A stretch of 64,000 bases of DNA, taken from positions 1-64,000 of the forward strand of contig JBFLGC010000009.1 in NCBI GenBank assembly GCA_041859945.1. Reading direction: 5' to 3'. This DNA is from Tetragenococcus sp041859945 (GTDB taxonomy: Bacteria; Bacillota; Bacilli; Lactobacillales; Enterococcaceae). Made by a program: the position numbers and the translations under genes. Below the pieces are notes generated by a model that ran no database searches, was not told the DNA's origin, and worked only from the letters and a program-made list of their open reading frames with translations. Below are positions 50,601-59,619 of the stretch, one piece after another (within the stretch, counting starts at the first letter, position 1; the number at the start of each line of letters is the position of its first letter).

Positions 50601-51134
50601 TTATTTTTGTGACAATTGCTTGTAGCGATCGTACCAGACCTCGACATAGCCTTCTGAAAAAGGTCCTTTTCCATTATTGATCCAATCAACTAAGATCTTG
50701 ACATTTTCTTTCAAGATATAATCGATATTGGCAGGATAATTCATCTTATTGCTGTGCATTTCATATTCATCCACATCCAATAAACGCTTTTCTCCATCCG
50801 GAAATACTTTGACATCAAGATCATAATCAATATATTTCAGTGCCTCTTCATCCAATACATAGGGTGAAGCTAGATTACAATAATAGGAAACCCCCTTTTC
50901 ACGAATCATTGCTACTACATTGAACCAGTATTTCTGATGGAAATAGACAATGGCTGGCTCTCTAGTCACCCAACGTCTGCCATCAGACTCAGTGACTAAA
51001 GTATGGTCATTGACACCGATCAATGAATATTCGCTGGTCTTTAAAACCATCGTGTCTCGCCACGTACGATGCAAACTGCCATCATGTTTGTAGCTTTTGA
51101 TGCTGACAAACTCTCCTTCTTTTGGAGCTCGCAT
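50601..51134 (-). CDS. nucleoside tri/diphosphate phosphatase (Ntdp, DUF402)
   Basis: A 177-residue DUF402 protein, matching the Ntdp family: IKSYKHDGSLHRTWRDT near the N-terminus, ESDGRRWVTREPAIVYFHQKYWFNVVAMIR and the metal-binding DYDLDVKVFPDGEKRLLDVDEYE. Hydrolyses NTP and NDP by family knowledge. Single-gene unit; SD AAGGAAGGGTTGCT before the start. Confidence 0.8.
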   Translation of the reverse strand: MRAPKEGEFVSIKSYKHDGSLHRTWRDTMVLKTSEYSLIGVNDHTLVTESDGRRWVTREPAIVYFHQKYWFNVVAMIREKGVSYYCNLASPYVLDEEALKYIDYDLDVKVFPDGEKRLLDVDEYEMHSNKMNYPANIDYILKENVKILVDWINNGKGPFSEGYVEVWYDRYKQLSQK

Positions 51135-51222
51135 AGCAACCCTTCCTTAAGCGAATATCGCATTTGTTTGGGTGTTCAAACACCGACATCGTAATTATTA
51201 TAACAAGAAAATCAGCGTTTGC

Positions 51223-52386
51223 CTAGAAATCTTGACCATTTTTCTGACTTTCTAAAAATTTCAACCAAATTTTCTGTTGTGGTTTAGGAAAAACAAGCGT
51301 ATTAAAATCCTTGGCGCCCACCCATTTACCACGCGAAATATTAAAAGGTGTCATGGTCCTACCATAAAAGATCAAAACATGCCATTTTAAATGACTGAAG
51401 ACATGGGTGATTTCTCCAAAATGACGTTTTTGCCACACTACTGGGAATTCGTCAAAAAGCAGTGGCGTTTCTTCCTCAGCAACTAAATCTAATTCTAGTT
51501 GCCGGGAATCGGATTTCAACCATTTCGCCGACAACTCCTTATATTTTAATGCGTCGATTTCTGCTAAAGGAAACAACCACATCTTAGCCAACAACCCTTT
51601 ATCAGGACGTTGTTGCAGTAAAAATTCTTGGTCATTATTTTCCATGATCCCGGCTACAAAATAATGATCTTTAGGTTTCGCTTTTTTGCTTTTGACAGGA
51701 AACTCTGTCTGACGAGTCTCTGAATGAGCTAAACAATACTTCTGAAGCGGGCATATATCACACTGGGGCGCAAGCGGGGTACATATGCTCGAACCTAGAT
51801 CCATAAAGGCTTGGTTCATATCTCCCGGATGATCTTTTGAGAGGATCTGCCGCATCGCCCGCTCAAAAGTTTGGCGACTTTTAGCTTTGGCAATGTCCTC
51901 CTCTATCTCAAACAAGCGGCTGACCACTCGCATCACATTGCCGTCGATGGCAGGTTCGGGTAACCCAAAAGCAATACTCGCGATCGCCCCCGTCGTATAG
52001 GGCCCGATCCCTTTAAGTTTTTGGATATCCGCCACGTTGTTGGGGAACCTAGCAGCGTGATTTTCGACAATTTGTTGAGCCGCAATTTTTAAATTTCGGG
52101 CTCTTGAATAATAGCCTAAGCCCTCCCAGACCTTTAAAAGTTTTTGTTCATCGGCGTCGGCCAAAGCTTGAATCGTCGGAAATTGCTCCATAAAGCGATA
52201 ATAATAAGCAATCACCGTATCGACTCGGGTTTGTTGCAACATGATCTCAGAGATCCAAACATGGTAGGGATCTTGATCGGCCCGCCACGGCAAATTTCGT
52301 TTTTCGGCTTGATACCAACTTAAAAAATCTTTTTGAAACTGAGTCACTTCTGCTTGCGTCCATTTTTGCCAAGGTTCATTTTTCAT
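51223..52386 (-). CDS. mutY: adenine DNA glycosylase MutY
   Basis: A 387-residue enzyme removing A mispaired with 8-oxoG. HhH LKGIGPYTTGAIASIAFG, catalytic Asp in AIDGNVMRV, the iron-sulphur loop C-x6-C-x2-C-x5-C (CTPLAPQCDICPLQKYC), and a C-terminal NUDIX-like domain. Overlaps recX by 11 bp, so the two are coupled. Confidence 0.95.
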   Translation of the reverse strand: MKNEPWQKWTQAEVTQFQKDFLSWYQAEKRNLPWRADQDPYHVWISEIMLQQTRVDTVIAYYYRFMEQFPTIQALADADEQKLLKVWEGLGYYSRARNLKIAAQQIVENHAARFPNNVADIQKLKGIGPYTTGAIASIAFGLPEPAIDGNVMRVVSRLFEIEEDIAKAKSRQTFERAMRQILSKDHPGDMNQAFMDLGSSICTPLAPQCDICPLQKYCLAHSETRQTEFPVKSKKAKPKDHYFVAGIMENNDQEFLLQQRPDKGLLAKMWLFPLAEIDALKYKELSAKWLKSDSRQLELDLVAEEETPLLFDEFPVVWQKRHFGEITHVFSHLKWHVLIFYGRTMTPFNISRGKWVGAKDFNTLVFPKPQQKIWLKFLESQKNGQDF

Positions 52387-53173
52387 TGTTTACTTCCTCA
52401 TCGATAAACCGTTGGATCAAATCAAAGGAAAATCCCTTCTGGTATAACTTTTGTTTGATCGTGGTGCGTTTCTGTTGTGACGTTTTATGATTCAACCGGC
52501 GCAATTGCTTGCGGCCTTCTTTACAGAGAGCTTCCCATTCGGCATCTTCATCGATTTTTAGATCCAATTGCTCCATCGTGTTTCGAATAACGTCACTTGA
52601 GAACCCTTTTTGTAACAAGTTTTGACGGATCTTGTCTAAAAGTTCGCGATGACTTTTCCCATGCGTCTTTTTAATGACTTTTTGGGCAGCATGTTCGGCT
52701 AGTTCTGTTTGCAATTCAGGCGTGTATAATTCAAGGGCTTCTGCGATTTTTTCCATAGCGATCCCTTTTGTTACTAAATCACGTTTTAACACTTGAGGAC
52801 CTTTATCATTCAACCGTAACTGCGTACGGATATAACTCTTGGCATAATTACTATCATCTAGGACTTGTAATTCTTTTAGCCTTGATACGACTAAATCACA
52901 ATCTGCCGGATCGATTTCTTTTCCCTTTAAATAAGTCCGTACTTCTTTTTCGGAACGTAATTGGTAGCTGATGTAATTCATCGCTAGCTGTAAACCAATA
53001 TCGTAGCCGATCTTTTTTTTGATTTCATAAAATTCTTTTTCAGAAAACTCTCTGTCTTTTAATAAACGATAGTTGACTAACATATCTTCAGAAACACGTA
53101 ACGATTCTTTATTATCAAAATAGACGCGATAAAATGTAGACTTACTTTTTTGGACACTCGTAATTTTTATCAT
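52376..53173 (-). CDS. recX: regulatory protein RecX
   Basis: A 265-residue RecX with helical repeats: LAMNYISYQLRSEKEVRTYL, DDSNYAKSYIRTQLRL, then a second and third repeat near the C-terminus (RTTIKQKLYQKGFSFDLIQRFI). Modulates RecA filaments. Longer than the ~150 residues of proteobacterial RecX but typical for Gram-positives. Confidence 0.9.
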   Translation of the reverse strand: MIKITSVQKSKSTFYRVYFDNKESLRVSEDMLVNYRLLKDREFSEKEFYEIKKKIGYDIGLQLAMNYISYQLRSEKEVRTYLKGKEIDPADCDLVVSRLKELQVLDDSNYAKSYIRTQLRLNDKGPQVLKRDLVTKGIAMEKIAEALELYTPELQTELAEHAAQKVIKKTHGKSHRELLDKIRQNLLQKGFSSDVIRNTMEQLDLKIDEDAEWEALCKEGRKQLRRLNHKTSQQKRTTIKQKLYQKGFSFDLIQRFIDEEVNNEK

Positions 53174-53279
53174 TTCCTCACCTCAAATACAAACATATAT
53201 TCTATCCTACCACATTTTTCCTGCAAATGCTATTTTTTATGGTAAAATAAAATTGGAAAACAAAGAGGAGTGTGGCAAA

Positions 53280-54653
53280 ATGCCTGTCGTCATCAAAGAA
53301 GGTCAGATACTACAATTAAGAATCAAGCGGCTCGGGATCAACGGAGAAGGAATCGGTTATCATAAGCGGAAGATCGTTTTTGTTCCACAAGTATTACCTG
53401 GTGAAGAAGCTAGAGTCCAAGTCACCAAAGCAACGCCTTCTTTTGTGGAAGCTAAGCTGATTCATTTGATCCATAAAAGTCCTGATCGAATCATTCCACC
53501 CTGTTCTGTTTATGACCGCTGTGGTGGTTGTCAGCTGCAACATTTGAACTATCCAAAACAGCTTGAATTTAAACGTGACCTTTTAAAACAAGCCTTAGAA
53601 AAATTTAAACCCCAAGGTTATAAAAATTATTCTCTAAAAAAAACACTAGGTATGGACGAACCTTGGTATTATCGCAACAAGGCCCAATTTCAAGTCCAAT
53701 ATAATGAAAAGAAAAAGCGCGCTGAAGCTGGACTTTATCAACCCAATAGCCATCAACTTGTGGCCATTGACGAGTGCCTTGTCCAAGAAAAGCCGACTCA
53801 AGAATTAATCAATACCGTCATGCGACTGGTCAATTTCTACCAGTTGCCGATCTATAATGAACGCAAAAATTCTGGTATTTTGCGAACTTTAATGGTGCGC
53901 ATCGCTATCCAAACAGGCGAATTGCAATTGGTCTTTATCACGAATTCAAAAAAATTGCCTCACCAAAAAGAATTGATCGCAGCCATTACCCAAAAACATC
54001 CTGAAGTCGTTTCGATCATGCAAAACGTCCAGAGTCAAAAAACTTCGCTTGTGATGGGCGCAGAAATGATCCCGCTTTGGGGCAAAGAGGCGATTCGTGA
54101 AGAATTAAATTCATTGACTTTCGATCTTTCCGCTAAAGCCTTTTTTCAATTGAATCCAAAGCAAACCACTATTTTATATCAAGAAGCGCTCCAAGCTCTC
54201 GACCTAAATGAAAACGAAACAGTGGTCGATGCTTATTGCGGCGTGGGCACGATCGGTCTTAGTGTCGCCAAGAAAGCCAAAGAAGTTCGCGGCATGGATA
54301 TCACACCACAAGCCATCACTGATGCCAAACAAAATGCACGTAATCTGGGCGTTTCTAACACGCATTATGAGACTGGTAAAGCAGAAGATCTCCTACCTCG
54401 CTGGATCAAAGAAGGCTTTCGTTTTGATAGCCTTATCGTCGACCCGCCGCGGACTGGTTTAGATGATAAGTTGATCCAAACGATTTTGACTTATCCACCG
54501 AAAAAAATGGTCTACGTTTCTTGTAACGTCTCGACCCTCGCTAAAGATTTAGCTAAATTGACAAAAGTTTTTCATGTTGATTACTTACAATCAGTAGATA
54601 TGTTTCCGCAAACCGCGCGTTGTGAGGTAGTCGTCAAACTAACGCGCAAATAA
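53280..54653 (+). CDS. rlmD: 23S rRNA (uracil-5)-methyltransferase (RlmD/RlmCD type)
   Basis: A 457-residue TrmA-family methyltransferase. An N-terminal TRAM domain (ILQLRIKRLGINGEGIGYHKRK) precedes an iron-sulphur CxxCxxC element (YDRCGGCQLQHL). The SAM motif is VVDAYCGVGTIGLSVAKKA; catalytic VDPPRTGL and VYVSCNVSTLAKDL. ATG 53280 is after AGAGGAG; the ATG-less nine codons upstream are excluded. Firmicute homologues often modify two positions (RlmCD). Confidence 0.9.
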   Translation: MPVVIKEGQILQLRIKRLGINGEGIGYHKRKIVFVPQVLPGEEARVQVTKATPSFVEAKLIHLIHKSPDRIIPPCSVYDRCGGCQLQHLNYPKQLEFKRDLLKQALEKFKPQGYKNYSLKKTLGMDEPWYYRNKAQFQVQYNEKKKRAEAGLYQPNSHQLVAIDECLVQEKPTQELINTVMRLVNFYQLPIYNERKNSGILRTLMVRIAIQTGELQLVFITNSKKLPHQKELIAAITQKHPEVVSIMQNVQSQKTSLVMGAEMIPLWGKEAIREELNSLTFDLSAKAFFQLNPKQTTILYQEALQALDLNENETVVDAYCGVGTIGLSVAKKAKEVRGMDITPQAITDAKQNARNLGVSNTHYETGKAEDLLPRWIKEGFRFDSLIVDPPRTGLDDKLIQTILTYPPKKMVYVSCNVSTLAKDLAKLTKVFHVDYLQSVDMFPQTARCEVVVKLTRK

Positions 54654-54656
54654 ATG

Positions 54657-54686
54657 AGCAAAAGCCTAGGGCGTCCTAGGTTTTTG
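54657..54686 (+). terminator. rlmD terminator
   Basis: AAAGCCTAGG pairs with CCTAGGTTTT across GCGT, then T-rich. Confidence 0.8.
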
Positions 54687-54708
54687 TGTTATCTTTTGCC
54701 GTGGCAAA

Positions 54709-54750
54709 GGCACTCGTTTTTCCTATTTGGGTGCCTTTTATGGTCTCTGA
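54709..54750. repeat. F4 42-bp hairpin repeat, single copy
   Basis: GGCACTCG (54709-54716) and GGGTGCC (54729-54735) form the same hairpin as at 38681-38764 and 40999-41025, followed by TTTTATGGTC. Confidence 0.65.
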
Positions 54751-54770
54751 ACAAATTTTGATTTTAGCAA

Positions 54771-54806
54771 AAAAGCTAGAAGAGCTCTCGCCTTCTAGCT
54801 TTTTAT
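54771..54806 (-). terminator. polC terminator
   Basis: On the minus strand AAAAGCTAGAAGG, a short loop, then CTTCTAGCTTTTTT. Follows the polC stop. Confidence 0.85.
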
Positions 54807-57800
54807 TAAAACAGATCATCGAACAAGGATAATTGATTCTCGTCTGGTAGATCTTTTAAGACGCCGTTATCAGACATATATTCGATCAAAGTCTTTGAAA
54901 CTTTCCCGCGATTGGCCAAGTCTTCTTTAGACAAGAAAATACCATCTTTTCGAGCCTCAACGATTTGTTTGGCTACGCTAATCCCAAGGCCAGGAACAGC
55001 TCTAAACGGTGCGATCAATTTATCGCCTTCGATCACAAAGTTGACAGCATCAGACTTGTAAAGATCGATCATGCCAAATTCATAGCCACGTTCGATCATT
55101 TCATTGGCCAATTCCAAGACTGTTAATAAGTTCTTTTCTTTCGTACTAGCATCCATACCTTTTTCGTTGATTTCTTTCAAACGTGCTTTGACAGCTTCTT
55201 TTCCTTTACACATCGAAATCAAATCAAAATCTTCGGCTCGTACGGAAAAATAAGCACAGTAATAAAGGATCGGATAATACACTTTGAAATAAGCGACCCG
55301 CAGAGCCATCAAGACATAGGCTGCCGCATGGGCTTTGGGGAACATGTACTTGATTTTCAAGCAAGAATCGATATACCATTCTGGTACATCATGCTTACGC
55401 ATTTCATCTTGCCATTCATCTGGGATCCCTTTCCCTTTACGGACGTGCTCCATGATTTGGAAGGCTATTCCTGGCTCCAACCCTGAATGCATCAGAAAAA
55501 CCATGATATCATCCCGACAACCAATGCAATGAGCCAAGTCGGTCGTGCCATTTGAAACAAGTTCTTCGGCATTGCCTAACCACACGTCGGTCCCGTGAGA
55601 AAGTCCGGAAATTTGTAGTAATTCAGCAAAGGTACTTGGATGGGTTTCTTCCAGCATGCCACGCACGAAACGAGTCCCAAATTCCGGGATACCAAGGGTG
55701 CCTGTTTTTGAGCCGATTTGTTCTTCAGTCACTCCTAAAACGTCAGTCCCCTCAAAAATACGCATTACTTCTGGATCATCAGTCGGGATCGTTTTGGGCT
55801 CGATCCCTGATAGATCTTGCAGCATCCGGATCACTGTGGGATCATCATGTCCAAGGATGTCTAGTTTTAAAATGTTATCATGGATCGAATGGAAGTCAAA
55901 GTGAGTCGTACGCCAATCAGCATCAGGATCGTCGGCTGGGTATTGGATCGGTGTAAAATCATAAACATCCATATAATCAGGGATAACAATGATCCCACCA
56001 GGGTGTTGCCCCGTCGTACGTTTCACGCCCGTAGCTCCTTTAGCCAAACGATCGACTTCAGCATTTCTAAAGGTCAAATTATGGTCTCGTTCATAGCCTT
56101 TGACAAAACCATATGCCGTCTTATCCGCCACAGTACCGATCGTACCAGCCTTGTAGACATAATCTTCACCAAATAACACTTTGGTATAATTATGGGCCGA
56201 GGCTTGATAATCTCCTGAAAAGTTCAGATCGATATCAGGGACCTTATCTCCATGGAAACCCAAGAATGTTTCAAAAGGAATATCGTGTCCATCTTTTTTG
56301 AGCCGTGTGCCACATTGCGGACATTTTTTTTCGGGCATATCAAAGCCTGAACCATAGGAACCATCTTCATAGAATTCCGAGTACTTACAATTAGGACAAT
56401 GGTAATGTGGCGCCAGCGGATTGACTTCGGTGATCCCTGTCATTGTTGCTACCAGACTTGACCCAACTGACCCCCGTGAGCCTACCAAGTAACCATCTTC
56501 GTTACTTTTATGAACGAGTTTTTGCGCAATCAAATAAATGACCGAAAAGCCGTTACCAATAATCGACTTCAATTCTTTTTCCAAACGCTTTTGGACGATG
56601 TCAGGTAAAGGATCGCCATAAAGTTCTTTGGCGCGCTTATAACTCAGTTCTGTGATCTCCTCTTCCGAACCAGGGATCTTCGGCGTATATAATTTATCTT
56701 TCACTGGGATGACTTTTTCACAGCTATCAGCCAAAGCATTCGGAGCAGCGACAACGATCTCTTCTGCCACATCTGCGCCTAAAAACTGAAATTCCGAAAG
56801 CATTTCATCGGTCGTCCGAAAATGAACTTTTGGTAATTGATGACGATTGAGCGGATTAGCGCCCCCCATTGAGTTGATCAAAATCTTCCGATAGATACTA
56901 TCTTGTTCATTTAAATAATGGACATTGCCTGTTGCCACGACCGGTTTATTCAATTCCTGACCGATTTGGATCAATTGCTTGATGATATCTTCCAGATCGG
57001 CTTCATTTTTTACCAGTTCTTGTTCGATCAAAGGCGCATAGACAGGTTTTGGCATGACCTCGATGTAATCGTAAAACTTAGCCTTTTCTTTGGCTTCTTC
57101 ATAGCCTTTTTGCATCATGGCTACAAAGACTTCACCTTTGTCACAAGCCGTTCCGATCAACAGTCCTTCGCGTAATTTGACTAATTCAGAACGCGGGATC
57201 CGCGGTTCTTTGGCATGAAAGTACTTGATATTTGACATGGAGATCAACTTAAATAAATTCTTCAAGCCAGCTTGCGTTTTGACCAAAATCGTCGCGTGAA
57301 AAGGCCGCGCCGCTTTGATCGAATTGGCACTACCGACATGGCGATTCAATTCATCATGGTAATTCATGTCATGCTTTTCCATGGCTTCCTTGACAAAGAT
57401 CCAAGCCAAATGTCCGGTCGCTTCAGCATCAAAGATCGCCCGGTGATGTTGTTCCAAAGAGACACCAAATTTTTTAGTCAACACACCCAAGCCAAAACGC
57501 TTGAATTCAGGATACAGATAACGCGCCAATTCCAAAGTATCGATGACCGGATTCAAAGCTTCAGGCATGTGATGACGTTTGTAACTTATATTCAAAAAAC
57601 CCATATCAAAAGAAGCGTTGTGGGCAACTAAGATCGCATCTTTTGAAAATTCTTGAAACATCTCCAGAACTTCTTTTTCACTTTTTGAACCACGGACCAT
57701 TTCATCGGTGATCCCGGTCAAATTGACCGTAGTAGAAGATAAAGGATGACCGGGATCGATAAATTCATCGAAACGACCTTCCACGTTGCCTTTGTTCATT

Positions 57801-59152
57801 TTGACCGCAGCCAGTTCGATGATCGTATCATAAACGGCCGAAAGCCCTGTCGTTTCCACGTCAAAAACCACATAAGTCGCATCTGTAAGCGGGACATGTT
57901 GTGCATTGTAAGCTACTTCCACACCATCATCGACAACATTGGCTTCGACCCCATAGATGACTTTGACGCCAGCTTTTTCGCCAGCTTGATAAGCTTCAGG
58001 AAAGGCTTGGGCACCGCCATGATCTGTGATCGCAATGGCTTTATGGCCCCACTTGCCTGCCTGGGTGACAAGATCGGTGGCACTATTAGTGGCATCCATG
58101 GTACTCATATTGGTGTGTAAATGTAGTTCGACCCGCTTTTTGTCATCTGGTGCATAATCTTTGCGCGCTGCATGTTTGACTTCCATTAAATCTTGCGCAT
58201 TCATGACCAGATCACGCATAAAGGTATCTTCTTGGATACTGCCACGGGCCCGGATCCAACTGCCTTTTTTGATAGCATCAAAAATCTGCTCATCTGTTTC
58301 ATTATTGGAAAATTTCTTGACCACAAAAGACGAAGTATAATCAGTGATCTTCAATGTCAAAATTTGCCGACCTGAGCGAAGATCCCGGACTTCCTTGTCA
58401 AAAATGTAGCCTTCGATCGTGATCCGACGTTCTTCTTCCAAAATATTTCCCATCGGTGTGATCGCTTCATCATTAGAAATATTGCGGCCCAAAGCGATCG
58501 GGCCTTGATAAGCAGCCTCTGTAGCTTGATCTTTCTTCTCTTTTTTCTTTTGTTCATGAGTAGCTAGCGATTCAGCTGCTTGTTGCATAAAGAATTCTTG
58601 TTGTTCTTTTTGGCGATCCGCCAATTCTTTCAAATCCGCTTCTTTTTGGACTTGATCTAAAAATGGCTTGATATGAAAAGACTTAAAACCAAAATTTTGA
58701 TAATTTTTTTCGATCAAAGGAAGATATTGCTGTTGCAAAATCGGGATCACTGCTTCATTAGAGACTGGCAAAATGATTTTTCTATCCACCATTTTAGGTG
58801 TCTGAGTTTTCAACACTTGTTTGATCAAAGGTCGATCACAGTTTTGATTCGTTAAAGCTAAGTACCAATAATCTTGTAACAAGGTCTGGTTAAAATGATC
58901 ATCTTGAGACTCGATCCGAACTTGGACCGTTGCGATTTCCTTAAAAGCCAATTGTAACTCTTGAAAAAACTTTTGATACAAAGCCGCGGGTAGGATCTTA
59001 TCGAAACCAAGTGTAAATTCCCATGTTTTCGATTTACGATGAACAATGACTTCTTTGATCTGTCCAGCGTTGATCAAGGGATGAGAACGGATCTCTTCAT
59101 CCAAATCCATCTGTTCAAGCAAAATATCATATTTATCTCTTTCTTCAACCAA
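54806..59152 (-). CDS. polC: DNA polymerase III subunit alpha, Gram-positive type (PolC)
   Basis: A 1448-residue replicative polymerase. Domains in order: N-terminal and OB regions (about 1-330), PHP domain split by the proofreading exonuclease (VELHLHTNMSTMDA, then VVFDVETTGLSAVYDT near residue 430, which carries the Asp/Glu of ExoI), zinc-binding CPNC/CPQCG cysteines near residue 930, and the polymerase palm with KVPDIDLNFSGDY. Normal length. Single-gene unit; no in-frame defect. Its -10 (TATACT) lies about 50 bp upstream. Confidence 0.95.
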   Translation of the reverse strand: MVEERDKYDILLEQMDLDEEIRSHPLINAGQIKEVIVHRKSKTWEFTLGFDKILPAALYQKFFQELQLAFKEIATVQVRIESQDDHFNQTLLQDYWYLALTNQNCDRPLIKQVLKTQTPKMVDRKIILPVSNEAVIPILQQQYLPLIEKNYQNFGFKSFHIKPFLDQVQKEADLKELADRQKEQQEFFMQQAAESLATHEQKKKEKKDQATEAAYQGPIALGRNISNDEAITPMGNILEEERRITIEGYIFDKEVRDLRSGRQILTLKITDYTSSFVVKKFSNNETDEQIFDAIKKGSWIRARGSIQEDTFMRDLVMNAQDLMEVKHAARKDYAPDDKKRVELHLHTNMSTMDATNSATDLVTQAGKWGHKAIAITDHGGAQAFPEAYQAGEKAGVKVIYGVEANVVDDGVEVAYNAQHVPLTDATYVVFDVETTGLSAVYDTIIELAAVKMNKGNVEGRFDEFIDPGHPLSSTTVNLTGITDEMVRGSKSEKEVLEMFQEFSKDAILVAHNASFDMGFLNISYKRHHMPEALNPVIDTLELARYLYPEFKRFGLGVLTKKFGVSLEQHHRAIFDAEATGHLAWIFVKEAMEKHDMNYHDELNRHVGSANSIKAARPFHATILVKTQAGLKNLFKLISMSNIKYFHAKEPRIPRSELVKLREGLLIGTACDKGEVFVAMMQKGYEEAKEKAKFYDYIEVMPKPVYAPLIEQELVKNEADLEDIIKQLIQIGQELNKPVVATGNVHYLNEQDSIYRKILINSMGGANPLNRHQLPKVHFRTTDEMLSEFQFLGADVAEEIVVAAPNALADSCEKVIPVKDKLYTPKIPGSEEEITELSYKRAKELYGDPLPDIVQKRLEKELKSIIGNGFSVIYLIAQKLVHKSNEDGYLVGSRGSVGSSLVATMTGITEVNPLAPHYHCPNCKYSEFYEDGSYGSGFDMPEKKCPQCGTRLKKDGHDIPFETFLGFHGDKVPDIDLNFSGDYQASAHNYTKVLFGEDYVYKAGTIGTVADKTAYGFVKGYERDHNLTFRNAEVDRLAKGATGVKRTTGQHPGGIIVIPDYMDVYDFTPIQYPADDPDADWRTTHFDFHSIHDNILKLDILGHDDPTVIRMLQDLSGIEPKTIPTDDPEVMRIFEGTDVLGVTEEQIGSKTGTLGIPEFGTRFVRGMLEETHPSTFAELLQISGLSHGTDVWLGNAEELVSNGTTDLAHCIGCRDDIMVFLMHSGLEPGIAFQIMEHVRKGKGIPDEWQDEMRKHDVPEWYIDSCLKIKYMFPKAHAAAYVLMALRVAYFKVYYPILYYCAYFSVRAEDFDLISMCKGKEAVKARLKEINEKGMDASTKEKNLLTVLELANEMIERGYEFGMIDLYKSDAVNFVIEGDKLIAPFRAVPGLGISVAKQIVEARKDGIFLSKEDLANRGKVSKTLIEYMSDNGVLKDLPDENQLSLFDDLF

Positions 59153-59330
59153 TTTTTGCTTCCTCCTTTATTCCACGTAATTTTAAGTATACTCTATTTT
59201 AGACAGAATTTCATGAGAACACAGTCTTCTTTTCTTAAATTTAAGCGAAAAATGTGTTACAACTCACGGTCGAATCAAATGCTACACGCTAATAATTATT
59301 CACAGCTTAGAGTAATCCTTGTTTCAAAAA
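59153..59330. other. polC leader and promoter region
   Basis: Minus strand TATACT near 59190 is a probable -10 of polC; the -35 is unclear. No gene is seen in 59190-59330. Confidence 0.4.
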
Positions 59331-59436
59331 AAAGGACATATGACAGCCTCAAATGAGCCAACTATCAAAAAGAAAGGACATATGACAGCCTCAAATAATC
59401 CAAGTATCAAAAGGAAAGGACATATGATGGTGTAGT
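59331..59436. repeat. F1 42-bp tandem array (about 2.5 units), inverse orientation
   Basis: GGACATATGACAGCCTCAAAT occurs twice (59333 and 59375; 42 bp apart), with a third partial unit ending in GGACATATGATGGTGTAG. It is the same unit as at 49841-50044, read on the other strand. The plus strand codes KKKGHMTASN-like repeats ending at TAG. Confidence 0.85.
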
Positions 59437-59589
59437 GTTCTTTCAAAACGGTTGAATTTTCACGGAAGATGTGGATCAGTAAGTGATGACTCACTTTTGG
59501 AGCAAGGATCCCATTTCTTATCCCGCAGCCACTGCTTGTAGAACAGAGAATTTATTTCTTGCTCCATATTTATTTAGATCATCAGCAAA
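59437..59589. other. intergenic stretch between repeat array and proS
   Basis: No gene or clear site; one weak inverted repeat (AAGTGATGACTCACTT, about 59491-59506). Confidence 0.35.
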
Positions 59590-59618
59590 AAAGGATCTGT
59601 CTTTTTGACAGATCCTTT
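59588..59618. terminator. terminator downstream of proS
   Basis: AAGGATCTGTC (59591-59601) pairs with GACAGATCCTT (59607-59617), T-rich on both strands. Confidence 0.85.
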
Positions 59619-59619
59619 C

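Noticed and set aside
59039..59356. 105-codon plus frame over the polC start and the repeat array
   Set aside because: It is antisense to polC and out of the frame in which the F1 units are conserved.
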